NCBI GenBank assembly: GCA_045127535.1
Contig: JBGVQN010000007.1
Span: 1-56,262, forward strand
From: UBA2942 sp045127535
GTDB taxonomy: Bacteria > Bacillota > Clostridia > Lachnospirales > Lachnospiraceae
Length of the DNA: 56,262 nucleotides
Direction of reading: 5' to 3'
The notes under the pieces are model-generated. The model made no database searches and had not been told where the DNA came from. It saw only the letters and a program-made list of their open reading frames with translations. Each line of letters opens with the position of its first letter. Position 1 is the first letter of the stretch. Position numbers and translations under genes: made by a program. Of this stretch, positions 35,582 to 45,290 are shown piece by piece.

Positions 35582-35786
35582 AAACCCTCCTCATTGCCCG
35601 AATCTGCCGGGCACTGTGATAGTATTTCTCTTTTGCATTTTTTTATGCAGACGCTTGCAAAGAGATCCGGAGCAAAGTATGGTATGGCTGAGAGGATCGG
35701 ATACGTGTTGTTTTTCATTGTATAGTTTAAGAAAAGATGATATGATAAAAAAAACTGTTTTTGATTGTGCTGAAATGGAGGGTTTT

Positions 35787-36686
35787 ATGGAGTGGTCTTG
35801 TTTGGAATATGAAGTATCCCAGCGTGGACTTTGGGAGCAGCTGGCGTCTATGTGCAGAGAGCAGGAAAAGGGGGATTTTCCAATACCGGAAGATGAAGAA
35901 GGAGAGACAGGGTTTTTGTTTCTTTGCAGGGAAAAGGATATCACTTTGGGCGCTTTAAGTGCTGTGACTTTTGACCGCAGTCAGTATTATTTTTATCCCT
36001 GGTGTCTCCCAAAGCAGAGGCAACAGATTGGTCCTGTACTTTGTAAAAATCTGGAAGCACGGCTGTTGGAAGATCACAAAGTGCCTCTGCTGCTTTCCTG
36101 TTATGTAAACGGATCCGCTGAAAGTACCATACAGATGTTACAGGAACAAGAATATGTATGTACAAGTGAGGAATTTGTCATGCAGCTGGATTTCAGCCAA
36201 GCTCCTGTGCAAACTGCCCCCTGCTCTATCCGATACAGCGCCTGCAGCGATAAATCTACACTGAAAAAACTCTATCAGGATATTTTTGGCACCAGCAAAA
36301 AGGAAGCGGCTGTCTATATTGATTCTATCACGGAGGAATCCTCTGTAGAATTTTTTACGCTTTCCGGTATTATTCCCTGCGCTCCTTCCCGCAAAAATAT
36401 TGGAAGAAGCAGAAATTTTCTGTCTAAGAAAAAGATTCTTGGGATGTTTGGCCTCATTTCTCACGGCCACACAGTTTATCTTTGTTCTTTTGGCATTCTG
36501 CCAAAGTACCGCAGGCAGAGACTGGGACTGGCTGCTTTGCAGGAAATCTGTACCACACTGAAAGATCAGTATGGCACAGCTGCCGTACATGTATCCGGCA
36601 GCAACCTGCCTGCTATGGAATTGTACAGGACATTTGGATTCCATATTCAGGAGCATCTTGCCCTGTACGAAAAGGAACTGGGTTAA
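35787..36686 (+). CDS. GNAT-family N-acetyltransferase
   Basis: The product of about 299 residues has a C-terminal GNAT fold with the acetyl-CoA loop LPKYRRQRLGLAALQEI and the strand VHVSGSNLPAMELYRTFGF. The N-terminal half is divergent and may be a second, degenerate GNAT domain. The start at 35787 has GGAGGG 4 nt upstream; an ATG at 35742 gives 15 more residues without a good site. It is divergent from the germination gene, and its TAA overlaps the pdxT stop on the other strand in TTAA (36683-36686). Substrate unknown. Confidence 0.8.
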   Translation: MEWSCLEYEVSQRGLWEQLASMCREQEKGDFPIPEDEEGETGFLFLCREKDITLGALSAVTFDRSQYYFYPWCLPKQRQQIGPVLCKNLEARLLEDHKVPLLLSCYVNGSAESTIQMLQEQEYVCTSEEFVMQLDFSQAPVQTAPCSIRYSACSDKSTLKKLYQDIFGTSKKEAAVYIDSITEESSVEFFTLSGIIPCAPSRKNIGRSRNFLSKKKILGMFGLISHGHTVYLCSFGILPKYRRQRLGLAALQEICTTLKDQYGTAAVHVSGSNLPAMELYRTFGFHIQEHLALYEKELG

Positions 36687-37276
36687 GCAGGTATGCTGGA
36701 GGTTTCTGGAGCCTTTAGCATCAGATCTGCAAACATTTTATGTATGCGGGGATCACGGCTTAATTCCGGATGGAAAGCCATTCCAATCTGGTTTTTGCAG
36801 CGCACTGCTACAATGTTGCCATCTACTTGAGCCAATACCTCTACTCCTTCTGATACGGATTCAATATAAGGAGCCCGTATGAATTCCATAGGAAATGTAC
36901 CGATCCCGGCAACCTCTGCATCTGTATGAAAGCTTCCAAGCTGCCTGCCGTAAGCATTGCGCTTTACGGTTACAGGCAGGGTCTGAAAATACGCATGGGA
37001 ATCATTGCTCAAATGTTCTGCCAGTAAAATCAGGCCTGCACAGGTAGCCAGTACTGGAAGCCCTTCCTGGATTTTCTGCTTTAAAGTATCATACATATCC
37101 AGTTCACGAAGAAGCTTTCCCTGTACTGTGCTTTCCCCTCCTGGCAGCACCAGGCCGTCAAACTCCTGGTTTAAATCTTCTTTTTTACGAAGTTCAATGC
37201 ATTCGATCCCCAATTCTGCCAGCATCCGTTCATGTTCTATAAATGCACCCTGTACTGCCAATACTGCAACCTTCAA
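36683..37276 (-). CDS. pdxT: pyridoxal 5'-phosphate synthase glutaminase subunit
   Basis: The 197-residue class I glutaminase supplies ammonia to PdxS for vitamin B6 synthesis. It has VLPGGEST, the nucleophile C in LATCAGLILLA, the R-rich RNAYGRQLGSF and the His/Glu pair in FHPEL. The start is taken as TTG at 37276 (LKVAVLAVQGAFIEHERML, family-typical), which has AGGGGA upstream and lies one base after the pdxS stop, so translation is coupled. A longer frame to 37309 would lie inside pdxS. Confidence 0.95.
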   Translation of the reverse strand: MKVAVLAVQGAFIEHERMLAELGIECIELRKKEDLNQEFDGLVLPGGESTVQGKLLRELDMYDTLKQKIQEGLPVLATCAGLILLAEHLSNDSHAYFQTLPVTVKRNAYGRQLGSFHTDAEVAGIGTFPMEFIRAPYIESVSEGVEVLAQVDGNIVAVRCKNQIGMAFHPELSRDPRIHKMFADLMLKAPETSSIPA

Positions 37277-37277
37277 T

Positions 37278-38153
37278 TTATTTTCCCCTTTCTGCCATAA
37301 GCAGTGCAATCTCCTGCTCGTTAATTCCTACCATTGCTTCTCCTAAATCTGCTGACAGCTCTGCCAACAGCTTTGCATCATTGTAATTGGTCACTGCCTT
37401 TACAATAGCAGAAGCTCTCTTTTCCGGATTTCCGGACTTGAAAATACCTGAGCCCACAAATACACCTTCTGCACCAAGCTGCATCATCAATGCTGCATCT
37501 GCAGGAGTGGCTACACCGCCTGCTGCAAAATTTACCACAGGCAGTTTTCCATGGTCATGCACATACTGTACCAGTTCATAAGGCACCTGAAGCTGTTTTG
37601 CTGCTTCATACAATTCATCTTCCCGCATGGAACCGATTCTGGCAATTTCCTGGTTCATTTTACGCATATGGCGAACTGCCTGCACAATATCTCCGGTGCC
37701 CGGTTCTCCCTTAGTACGGATCATAGATGCACCTTCACTGATTCTTCTGAGTGCTTCACCCAGGTCTTTTGCACCACAGACAAATGGCACTGCAAATTTA
37801 CGCTTGTCAATGTGGAATACATCATCTGCAGGAGAAAGGACTTCACTTTCATCAATGTAATCGATTTCAATGGCTTCCAGAATCTGGGCTTCTGCAAAAT
37901 GTCCAATACGGCACTTTGCCATAACAGGGATGGATACTGCTTCCTGAATACCTCTGATCATCTTAGGGTCACTCATTCTGGAAACACCACCAGCTGCACG
38001 GATATCTGCCGGAATCCGCTCCAGCGCCATAACTGCACAGGCACCTGCTGCCTCTGCAATACGAGCCTGTTCCGGTGTGGTCACATCCATAATCACACCA
38101 CCCTTTAACATTTGTGCCAGTTCTTTATTTAATTCATAACGGTTCTGTTCCAT
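37278..38153 (-). CDS. pdxS: pyridoxal 5'-phosphate synthase subunit PdxS
   Basis: The 291-residue (beta/alpha)8 enzyme combines ribose 5-phosphate, glyceraldehyde 3-phosphate and ammonia into PLP in a 12+12 complex with PdxT. Visible are GGVIMDVTTPEQARIAEAAG, the catalytic-lysine region VMAKCRIGHFAEAQILEAI, the second conserved lysine in DKRKFAVPFVCGAKDLGEA, and the phosphate-binding FAAGGVATPADA and GVFVGSGIFKS. It is the first gene of the pdxST pair; length is normal for the family. Confidence 0.97.
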   Translation of the reverse strand: MEQNRYELNKELAQMLKGGVIMDVTTPEQARIAEAAGACAVMALERIPADIRAAGGVSRMSDPKMIRGIQEAVSIPVMAKCRIGHFAEAQILEAIEIDYIDESEVLSPADDVFHIDKRKFAVPFVCGAKDLGEALRRISEGASMIRTKGEPGTGDIVQAVRHMRKMNQEIARIGSMREDELYEAAKQLQVPYELVQYVHDHGKLPVVNFAAGGVATPADAALMMQLGAEGVFVGSGIFKSGNPEKRASAIVKAVTNYNDAKLLAELSADLGEAMVGINEQEIALLMAERGK

Positions 38154-38369
38154 TTGCCTGATACTCCTTTATTATTATATTGATTGAAGGTTCATGGCTG
38201 CATATGCTGTCACATTCAGCTGCCCTGTGATTTCATGCATGTAAATCATCTTTGAATTTGAATAGAATCTATACAAGTAAGAGTATACCGTTTTCTGGTC
38301 ATGTTAAAATACTCAAATTATAAAATTTTAATATGGTCAGATTTGCAAATTTCCCTATTCCATCATGCC

Positions 38370-39737
38370 TTATGCATTTTCTTCCATCCTTCCATAAAAT
38401 ACATCCCTGTCCAAATCACCATTCTGATATGCCACAATGGTTGTACATACGGCATCTCCTGTAATATTTACCGCTGTCCGCAGCATATCCAGGATCCTGT
38501 CTACTCCCATAATCAGCATAATAGCCTCTGAAGGAAGTCCCACTGCCGAAAATACCATGGACAATGTAACCAGTCCCACAGAGGGAATCCCGGCAGTGCC
38601 AATAGATGCCAGTGTGGCTGTGGCAATGACAGTGAGATATCCTCCCACTCCTAGCTGGATGCCGTAGGCCTGTGCCGCAAACACCACTGCCACTCCCTGC
38701 ATAATAGAAGTACCATCCATGTTTATGGTAGCCCCAAGGGGAATGGTAAAAGAAGAAATTCTTCTGGAGACTCCAACCTTTTCTTCCAGTGTATCGATAT
38801 TCAGAGGGATGGTGGCATTAGATGTGGAAGTGGAAAAAGCGAATGCCATAACCGGAAAAAACTTCTTCAAAAACTGCACTGGATTCAATCTGACAAAAAC
38901 CAGCAGCAGCAGCATATACACCACCAGGCACTGAATCAGCAAACCTGCTGTCACACTGCCCATATATTTCAAAAGCGGAACAAAAGCCTCAAATCCCAAA
39001 TTGGCAAAGGTTCTGGTGATCATGCAAAATACTCCTGCAGGAGCCAGCCTCATTACCAGATTGGTCATTTCCATCATCAGGTCATTGCATTGCCCCAGAA
39101 AATTAGAAACCAATTCTCCCCGCTCTCCCATTTTTGCAAGCAAAACCCCTACAAGCAGTGCAAACAGAATGATCTGCAGCATAGTCCCATCAGCCAAAGA
39201 TGCAATTGGATTTTCGGGAATGATATTTAGTATGGTGTCCCATACTGAGGTATTTTCACCTGCAGCCACTTCCTCCTGTGCCACATCTGACATGTTCAGT
39301 CCCACACCGGGGCGAATGACTGCAGCAATCCCAATGGCTACCGTAACTGCCAATGCAGTGGTTACCAGATAAAACAGAATGGTTTTTCCTCCTACTTTGC
39401 CCAGAGCTTTGGTATCTCCAATGGCAGAGCTGCCGCATACCAGGGAACAAAATACAAGGGGCACCACCAGCATTTTCATAAGCCGGATAAATCCACTTCC
39501 AATTACATAGAAAATGCCGTCTATAAGAAGCGTATCCCGGATATAGCCATTTGGTATCCATAAATTAAAAACGATTCCAAGAACCAGACCTCCAATCAGG
39601 CCGACAAATATTTTTGCAGTGAGACCTGGCTTTTTTCTTTTTCCAAATACTTCTTTTCCCTGGCTGGTTTTTTCCCTCTTCCCTCTCTGCCCTGGCCTGC
39701 CTGTGTCCTGTCTTCTGGATTTCCACTCTGTGTTCAT
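38370..39737 (-). CDS. dicarboxylate/amino acid:cation symporter (DAACS family)
   Basis: The 455-residue transporter imports dicarboxylates or acidic/neutral amino acids with Na+ or H+. It carries family motifs SNATIPLNI, the NMDGTSIMQG sodium-site strand and the GTAGIPSVG re-entrant loop near the C-terminus, with about eight transmembrane segments and an unusually long basic N-terminus (about 40 residues). The start at 39737 has AGGAG 8 nt upstream and overlaps the stop of the upstream reductase gene in ATGA, so translation is coupled. Substrate cannot be fixed from the sequence. Nothing is seen in 38154-38369. Confidence 0.92.
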   Translation of the reverse strand: MNTEWKSRRQDTGRPGQRGKREKTSQGKEVFGKRKKPGLTAKIFVGLIGGLVLGIVFNLWIPNGYIRDTLLIDGIFYVIGSGFIRLMKMLVVPLVFCSLVCGSSAIGDTKALGKVGGKTILFYLVTTALAVTVAIGIAAVIRPGVGLNMSDVAQEEVAAGENTSVWDTILNIIPENPIASLADGTMLQIILFALLVGVLLAKMGERGELVSNFLGQCNDLMMEMTNLVMRLAPAGVFCMITRTFANLGFEAFVPLLKYMGSVTAGLLIQCLVVYMLLLLVFVRLNPVQFLKKFFPVMAFAFSTSTSNATIPLNIDTLEEKVGVSRRISSFTIPLGATINMDGTSIMQGVAVVFAAQAYGIQLGVGGYLTVIATATLASIGTAGIPSVGLVTLSMVFSAVGLPSEAIMLIMGVDRILDMLRTAVNITGDAVCTTIVAYQNGDLDRDVFYGRMEENA

Positions 39738-40591
39738 TTGCGTTTCTCCTCTCCTGCCCTTTCCATATATGCACACAGATCCTCTTTCCACATGGGCATT
39801 TCATAAAGTCCTGTCATTTTCAGCATGAGATTCTCCAATAAGGTGGAGGAAGCATTCCTGCCGCTTTCAGAAACAGTTCCCTGCACCAGACTTGTTTCAT
39901 ATCCGGCCAGATGCAGGATTTCTTTGGCAAAATCATACCTGGAACACATTCCCTCACAGGATGCATGAAAAATACCATACTCGCTTTTTTCCAGTATAGA
40001 AGCAATCAGATCTGCCAGTGTCCCTGCGCTGGTAGGGGTACTGACCTGATCAATTGGTGCTGTAAAATGCTCCTGGCGCATTCCAAGCCTAAGCACTTCT
40101 GAGAGATAATCCTCTTTTCCTGCACCATACACCCAGGAGCTTCGTATGATCAGATGCTTGGGATTTAACTCACGCACATAGTTTTCTCCTGCCAGCTTTG
40201 ATCTACCATAAACGGTTTTGGGGTTTGGAGGATCAAACTCTGTGAAACGGCCGGTTTTCATGCCATCAAATACATCATCTGTGGAAATCTGAATCATTTT
40301 TGCATTATACCTTCTGGATACAGAAGCCAGATTCCTGGCACCCAGCCCATTGACCCGAAACGCTTCCACCATATTTTGTCTGCAATATTCCGGATCCCAT
40401 ATACTGGCACAGTTGATTACTACAGAAGGGCGATATATCTCTGCCGCCTGTGCAACTGCCTCCATATCTGTTATATCTACATCCCGGTCAGTGGCAATGA
40501 TCTTGCATCCCGGCTTCTGCTTTAACAGCCGTTTCAGTGCCGTTCCCATACTGCCTGAGGCACCGGTGATCCATATGGCATTCTTATACAT
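39734..40591 (-). CDS. RmlD-like NAD(P)-dependent sugar nucleotide reductase
   Basis: The 285-residue short-chain reductase resembles dTDP-4-dehydrorhamnose reductase (RmlD). It has the nucleotide-binding ITGASGSMGTAL, ISTDDVFDG, the catalytic YGRSKLAGE (YxxxK) and RSSWVYG. No rmlABC genes are adjacent, so the substrate may differ. The start at 40591 has GGAG 7 nt upstream. Its stop overlaps the symporter start, an unexpected pairing that suggests shared expression rather than shared chemistry. Confidence 0.85.
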   Translation of the reverse strand: MYKNAIWITGASGSMGTALKRLLKQKPGCKIIATDRDVDITDMEAVAQAAEIYRPSVVINCASIWDPEYCRQNMVEAFRVNGLGARNLASVSRRYNAKMIQISTDDVFDGMKTGRFTEFDPPNPKTVYGRSKLAGENYVRELNPKHLIIRSSWVYGAGKEDYLSEVLRLGMRQEHFTAPIDQVSTPTSAGTLADLIASILEKSEYGIFHASCEGMCSRYDFAKEILHLAGYETSLVQGTVSESGRNASSTLLENLMLKMTGLYEMPMWKEDLCAYMERAGEEKRK

Positions 40592-40751
40592 CTGTGTACT
40601 CCTTATCATAGGGATTGCAGGGGCATGAAGTTTTTTCAAATTCCCCTTTACGCAGATATAGTATAACCATTTTTTCTATAACATAAGAGCTTTTTCATCT
40701 TTGGAAAAACAAGACTGACATATGCATATTTTATCGCCCCGCTGATTCCAC

Positions 40752-41558
40752 TCAGCTGCGCAGCAATCCTCCAAGCCACTCTATAAACTGCAGCTGCCAT
40801 GCAGAAAGCGACTCTTCCGGCACTGACAGGGACAGTTCTGCTTCTTTACAAACCACCAGCGCCTCTGCCTCCATCTGCTCACTGCTGACATGGATATAGC
40901 AGTTCAGTACATTTCTCTGTACCTGCTTATCGATCCCCAGTATATACACTTCTCCCTGTGTTCCTTCCAGTGTAAAAAAGTACATATTGTTCAGGTTGTC
41001 TGCAAACACTGTATTTTCCGGCATACTGCACCGTTTCAAAGCAAGGGCAGTTTCCCAGTCAATTTGAGACAGCAGTTCATCTGATATCACAATTCCCTTT
41101 TTACTTTCTCCTGTGAATCGGGAAACAGATACAAATCCGTCCTCGGTCATCTCCGGAAGAATACTGTTCACAAGGCTGGAAAGTTTGCCTTGAGTACGCA
41201 GGTATTCATATATAGGCATAATATTCACCATAATATCTGCTTTATTTCCATAGGCCTCCAGTGCTGCTTCAGATCCCCCCTGGGGATAACAGCTAATGTG
41301 TATTGTTTCCTCATCCCGTTCCCCTGTGATTCTGCCTAAATCAGCAGAAATTCCCATATCTTTTAACAATTTCCACAACTGGTTTTCCTGTTGTATACTG
41401 GCAATATGGTACTGTACATCAAAGCTGCATTCTTCCAGGATACCCTCTACATAAGAAAACTGTCTTGCTGAGGTAATATATGGCCAGAAAAAAAATGCAA
41501 GACACACACCAGAAACAAATGCCCCTAACAGCAGAATTCTCCACCTGTTCTTTTTCAT
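40752..41558 (-). CDS. membrane-anchored extracytoplasmic protein, function unknown
   Basis: The 268-residue protein has a single N-terminal transmembrane helix (about 8-26) and an extracytoplasmic domain without recognised motifs. The domain alternates strands and helices, with a segment YPQGGSEAALEAYGNKADIMVNI, given in parts, that resembles nothing I can name. It is followed by the ackA gene upstream and separated from it by a terminator. I do not assign a function. Confidence 0.6.
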   Translation of the reverse strand: MKKNRWRILLLGAFVSGVCLAFFFWPYITSARQFSYVEGILEECSFDVQYHIASIQQENQLWKLLKDMGISADLGRITGERDEETIHISCYPQGGSEAALEAYGNKADIMVNIMPIYEYLRTQGKLSSLVNSILPEMTEDGFVSVSRFTGESKKGIVISDELLSQIDWETALALKRCSMPENTVFADNLNNMYFFTLEGTQGEVYILGIDKQVQRNVLNCYIHVSSEQMEAEALVVCKEAELSLSVPEESLSAWQLQFIEWLGGLLRS

Positions 41559-41595
41559 ATATCATACCCCTTCCATTTGAAAAATTTCTATGAAA

Positions 41596-41630
41596 AAAGG
41601 AACCCCCTGTATCCCACAGGTGGTCCCTTT
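41596..41630 (-). terminator. ackA terminator
   Basis: On the minus strand AAAGGGACCACCTGT pairs with ACAGGGGGTTCCTTT (two mismatches) over a 5-nt loop, followed by TTTTTTC. It lies about 30 bp after the ackA stop. Confidence 0.85.
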
Positions 41631-41658
41631 CTCTTATGTGATAAAATATTTCATGCAA

Positions 41659-42846
41659 TTAAATCAAAGCTACTGTCTCTCTCGCAATGGCAAGTTCTTC
41701 ATTGGTAGGCACTACCATAGCCAGACGGGTAGAATCCTCAGTAGAAATGATCATTTCTTCACCCTGGACCTTGTTCGTTTCCTCGTCCAGAGTAATGCCC
41801 AGATAGCCTAAGTACTGGCAGATCATGGAACGGATCACGCCCATGTTTTCACCTACACCTGCTGTAAATGCCACTACATCCAGACCATTCATTGCTGCTG
41901 CATACGCACCTACATACTTTGCAACTGCATAGCTGAATACTCTCTGTGCTGCTGCACAGCGTGCATCCCCAGCCTCAGCTCCTGCCTTCAGATCACGGAA
42001 GTCAGAGGATACACCGGAGAGACCCTGTACACCAGACTTCTTATTCAGCACGTTCATTACCTCAGATAAGGACAGATCTTCCTTACCTGCAATGTACTCC
42101 ATAATGGCAGGGTCAATGCTGCCGCTTCTGGTACCCATTGGTACACCCTCTAATGGAGTCAGACCCATGGAGGTATCTACAGACTTGCCGCCGTCTACTG
42201 CACAGATGGAAGAACCATTGCCCAGGTGGCATACAACGATTTTCAGATTCTTAGGATCCTTGCCTAAGATCTCTGCTACTCTCTTGGATACATAGCTGTG
42301 GGATGTACCATGGAATCCATAACGTCTTACACCGTACTTCTCATAATACTCATATGGCAGACCATACAGATATGCATGATCTGGCATGGTCTGATGGAAA
42401 GCAGTATCAAATACTGCAACCATAGGTACACCTGGCATCAGCTCCTTGCAGGCATTGATACCGATCAGGTTGGCCGGATTGTGCAGCGGCGCCAGGTCAT
42501 TGCAAGCCTCCACATTGGCAAGCACCTCATCTGTAATAACTACAGAAGAAGCAAACCGCTCACCGCCATGTACCACTCTGTGTCCTACTGCGCCGATCTC
42601 ATCTAAAGATGCAATGACACCATGGTCTGCATCTGTTAACGCTGCCAGCACCATGCTGACTGCAACTGTATGATTTGGCATTGGATCACTGCATTCATAT
42701 GGAGTCTTTCCAGCAGGCTTATGAGTCAGGCGTCCATCTATACCAATACGCTCACAAAGACCCTTTGCTACTACTTCTTCTGTTACAGAATCAATCAGCT
42801 GATACTTCAAAGAAGAACTTCCACAGTTAATTACCAATACTTTCAT
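41659..42846 (-). CDS. ackA: acetate kinase
   Basis: The 395-residue enzyme interconverts acetyl phosphate and acetate with ATP gain, a main fermentative energy step in clostridia. It shows NCGSSSLKYQL at the N-terminus, HRVVHGG, RYGFHGTSH and the C-terminal AFTAGVGENMG. The start at 42846 has AGGAGG 7 nt upstream. The partner pta is not adjacent, as is common in some clostridia. A strong terminator follows. Confidence 0.97.
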   Translation of the reverse strand: MKVLVINCGSSSLKYQLIDSVTEEVVAKGLCERIGIDGRLTHKPAGKTPYECSDPMPNHTVAVSMVLAALTDADHGVIASLDEIGAVGHRVVHGGERFASSVVITDEVLANVEACNDLAPLHNPANLIGINACKELMPGVPMVAVFDTAFHQTMPDHAYLYGLPYEYYEKYGVRRYGFHGTSHSYVSKRVAEILGKDPKNLKIVVCHLGNGSSICAVDGGKSVDTSMGLTPLEGVPMGTRSGSIDPAIMEYIAGKEDLSLSEVMNVLNKKSGVQGLSGVSSDFRDLKAGAEAGDARCAAAQRVFSYAVAKYVGAYAAAMNGLDVVAFTAGVGENMGVIRSMICQYLGYLGITLDEETNKVQGEEMIISTEDSTRLAMVVPTNEELAIARETVALI

Positions 42847-43029
42847 GTTATACCTCCTGCATCTATGCAATAAAGCAATCTATTACACCGACAAGCCCGA
42901 AAAGACTTCCGGATTTTGTCATGACTACCTTTATTTTACTCTTAATACTAATTTCTGTAAAGGGAAAAGTCCCACAACTTTCCAACAAAACGTCTTTGCA
43001 CTGATTTTCGTACATAGAAAATCAGATTT

Positions 43030-43677
43030 TTATTCAGAGTCCTGTGCCCCAGCAGCTCTTTTCTCTGCCTCCTGCCTGGAATACACACAGCCGCAGAAAT
43101 TCTGCCGGTAAAGTCCATACTCTGCAGACAATTCTACAGACCTCTGATAGCCTCCCTTTTTCTTAAAGTCCGAGAACAGATAAGACACCTGATATTCCTC
43201 TGCCAGTCTGGCCCCGATTTCATTGAGCTTATCTGCCCGCTTCAAAGGACTGATGCTCAGGGTAGTGGTAAAATAATCAAAACCTTTCTCCCGCGCTGCC
43301 TCTGCACTCTTTCTAAGCCGCAGTTCATAACAAGCCAGGCAACGGGCCCCACCTTCCGGCTCCTTTTCCAATCCTCTCACCGCTTCATAAAACTCCCGGG
43401 GTTCATACCCGACACAAATCACCTCCACTGGATGAACAAATTCCATGGTTTCTGCCAGCCGTACCTGCTCCGCTGCCCGGTATTCATATTCCTCTCGTGG
43501 AAAAATATTGGGATTATAATACAATACAGTAATCCGAAAATACCGAGACAAGTATTCCAGACAATAACTGCTACAGGGAGCACAGCAGCTGTGCAGGAGC
43601 AGTGAAGGAACCTTTTCTTCTTTCTGTAATTGATTGATCGTCTGCTCTAATACCTTCTGATAATTCATGCGATTCAT
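43030..43677 (-). CDS. queH: epoxyqueuosine reductase QueH
   Basis: The 215-residue iron-sulfur enzyme performs the last step of queuosine synthesis in tRNA, replacing QueG. It has the N-terminal cysteine pairs HSCCAPCSSYC, the internal CLACYELRL and the C-terminal FCGCVYS, the pattern of the QueH (DUF208) family. It stands between ackA and rpoD and other queuosine genes are not in the window. Confidence 0.93.
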   Translation of the reverse strand: MNRMNYQKVLEQTINQLQKEEKVPSLLLHSCCAPCSSYCLEYLSRYFRITVLYYNPNIFPREEYEYRAAEQVRLAETMEFVHPVEVICVGYEPREFYEAVRGLEKEPEGGARCLACYELRLRKSAEAAREKGFDYFTTTLSISPLKRADKLNEIGARLAEEYQVSYLFSDFKKKGGYQRSVELSAEYGLYRQNFCGCVYSRQEAEKRAAGAQDSE

Positions 43678-43767
43678 TCAGTCTACCCTACTTTCTCTCA
43701 ATGCCTCATAATCACAACACTTTTATAGATCTGGTCTTTAAAGCCACTGGGCAAATTCTCAAAAAAA

Positions 43768-43792
43768 ACCCAGAAGTATGAAACCTCTGGGT
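43768..43792 (-). terminator. rpoD terminator
   Basis: On the minus strand ACCCAGA pairs with TCTGGGT over an 11-nt loop and is followed by eight T (43760-43767). It is a strong intrinsic terminator after rpoD. Confidence 0.88.
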
Positions 43793-43815
43793 CTTTACTT
43801 AAATCAATGTGTATT

Positions 43816-44946
43816 TTACAGGAAATCCCGGATGCGCTTACTTCTCACCGGATTGCGCAGCTTACGCAGCGCTTTGGCCTCAATCTGGCGGATACGCTCT
43901 CTGGTGACATTAAACTCCTTACCTACTTCCTCTAAAGTACGTGGATGTCCATCCTCCAAGCCGAAACGTAATACGATCACCTGTCTCTCACGTTCCTTCA
44001 AATCGCCTAAAAGTACATTGATCTGCTCACGCAGCATAACAGATTCTACATTGCCCTCGGGAGTCAGCGCATTGCTGTCTGCCACGAAATCGCCCAGATT
44101 GGAATCGTCCTCCTCGCCAATGGGAGTCTCCAGTGAAGCTGGTTCTCTGGCAATCTGCATGATCTCATTTACCTTTTCCTCAGACATATCCAGAGCCTTG
44201 GCAAGCTCTGCAGTAGAAGGCTCATAGCCCAATTCCAGTGTCAGCTTACGCTGCATCTTAGACATCTTATTAATTGTCTCTACCATATGTACCGGTACAC
44301 GAATGGTACGTGCCTGATCTGCCAGTGCTCTGGTCACTGACTGACGAATCCACCAGGTAGCATATGTACTAAGCTTATATCCTTTGGTATAATCAAACTT
44401 CTCTACGCCTTTAATTAAACCCAGATTGCCCTCCTGTACCAGATCCAGGAAGCTCATGCCTCTGCCAGTATAACGCTTTGCAATGCTGACTACCAGTCTT
44501 AAATTGGCTTCAATCAGCTTATCCTTGGCATAAGTATCTCCTTCTGCCTTACGTTTTGCCAGCTCTAACTCCTCTTCATTGCTTAACAGAGGTACTGTAC
44601 CGATTTCCTTTAAGTACATACGTACCGGATCTTCTGTACCAATTCCCTCTAATAAATCAATGGCATCTAAATCTATTTCCTCTTCCTCATCCGGCTCAAA
44701 ATCCAAACCATCATGGTCAAGAAGAATGGAATCGTCCAACAATAGAGCATCATCGCTTACAATATCTTCCTTGAGTACATCAATGCCCTTTGTCTCCAGA
44801 TACTTGTAAATTGAGTCCAACTCTTCCGGAGTCAGCACCTCTCCCACAAAAAAGTCATTGATTTCATTGAAATCCAGTGTACGATTTTTGCTGTTACCAA
44901 GTTCAACAAGCTTATTCAGGCGTTCCGTAAAAACGGCTTTTTCCAT
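43816..44946 (-). CDS. rpoD: RNA polymerase primary sigma factor
   Basis: The 376-residue protein is the housekeeping sigma-70 (SigA). It shows region 2 (DLVQEGNLGLIKGVEKFDY, YKLSTYATWWIRQSVTRAL), region 3 and region 4 with the helix-turn-helix TLEEVGKEFNVTRERIRQIE, plus a short N-terminal region 1.1. The ATG at 44946 has GAAAGGA 9 nt upstream; the frame extends to 45015 without a site. dnaG is usually next to it but is not seen here. Confidence 0.96.
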   Translation of the reverse strand: MEKAVFTERLNKLVELGNSKNRTLDFNEINDFFVGEVLTPEELDSIYKYLETKGIDVLKEDIVSDDALLLDDSILLDHDGLDFEPDEEEEIDLDAIDLLEGIGTEDPVRMYLKEIGTVPLLSNEEELELAKRKAEGDTYAKDKLIEANLRLVVSIAKRYTGRGMSFLDLVQEGNLGLIKGVEKFDYTKGYKLSTYATWWIRQSVTRALADQARTIRVPVHMVETINKMSKMQRKLTLELGYEPSTAELAKALDMSEEKVNEIMQIAREPASLETPIGEEDDSNLGDFVADSNALTPEGNVESVMLREQINVLLGDLKERERQVIVLRFGLEDGHPRTLEEVGKEFNVTRERIRQIEAKALRKLRNPVRSKRIRDFL

Positions 44947-45201
44947 AAAGCACTTTCCTTTCTGCAAACAGACCTTTTCCCTGTTGTTTCTGAAACGTCC
45001 CTGCTTCATCATCATTTATCACCGGTTTTCTCTCCGGCCATTTTTCAGGTGAAACGTCTCAGTATGTTATTATATCCTGTATTTCCAAAATTGTAAAGAT
45101 GTCAAGTAAAATATTTTTAATTTATATACAACATTTCTACACGTTTTATCTTTTTTGCAAATTCATACCAACTGCAGTACAATAGAATCTCTATAAATAC
45201 A

Positions 45202-45241
45202 ACAGACTGCACCACGCTTCCTGATGGATGATGCAGTCTGT
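45202..45241 (-). terminator. hairpin after lepB
   Basis: ACAGACTGCA (45202-45211) pairs with TGCAGTCTGT (45232-45241) over a 20-nt loop; the minus-strand tail TGTATTTATAG is moderately T-rich. Probable lepB terminator. Confidence 0.55.
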
Positions 45242-45290
45242 CCTGATTCATAACAATATAAAACCATCCGGCTTTCTTTCCATTGCTCTC

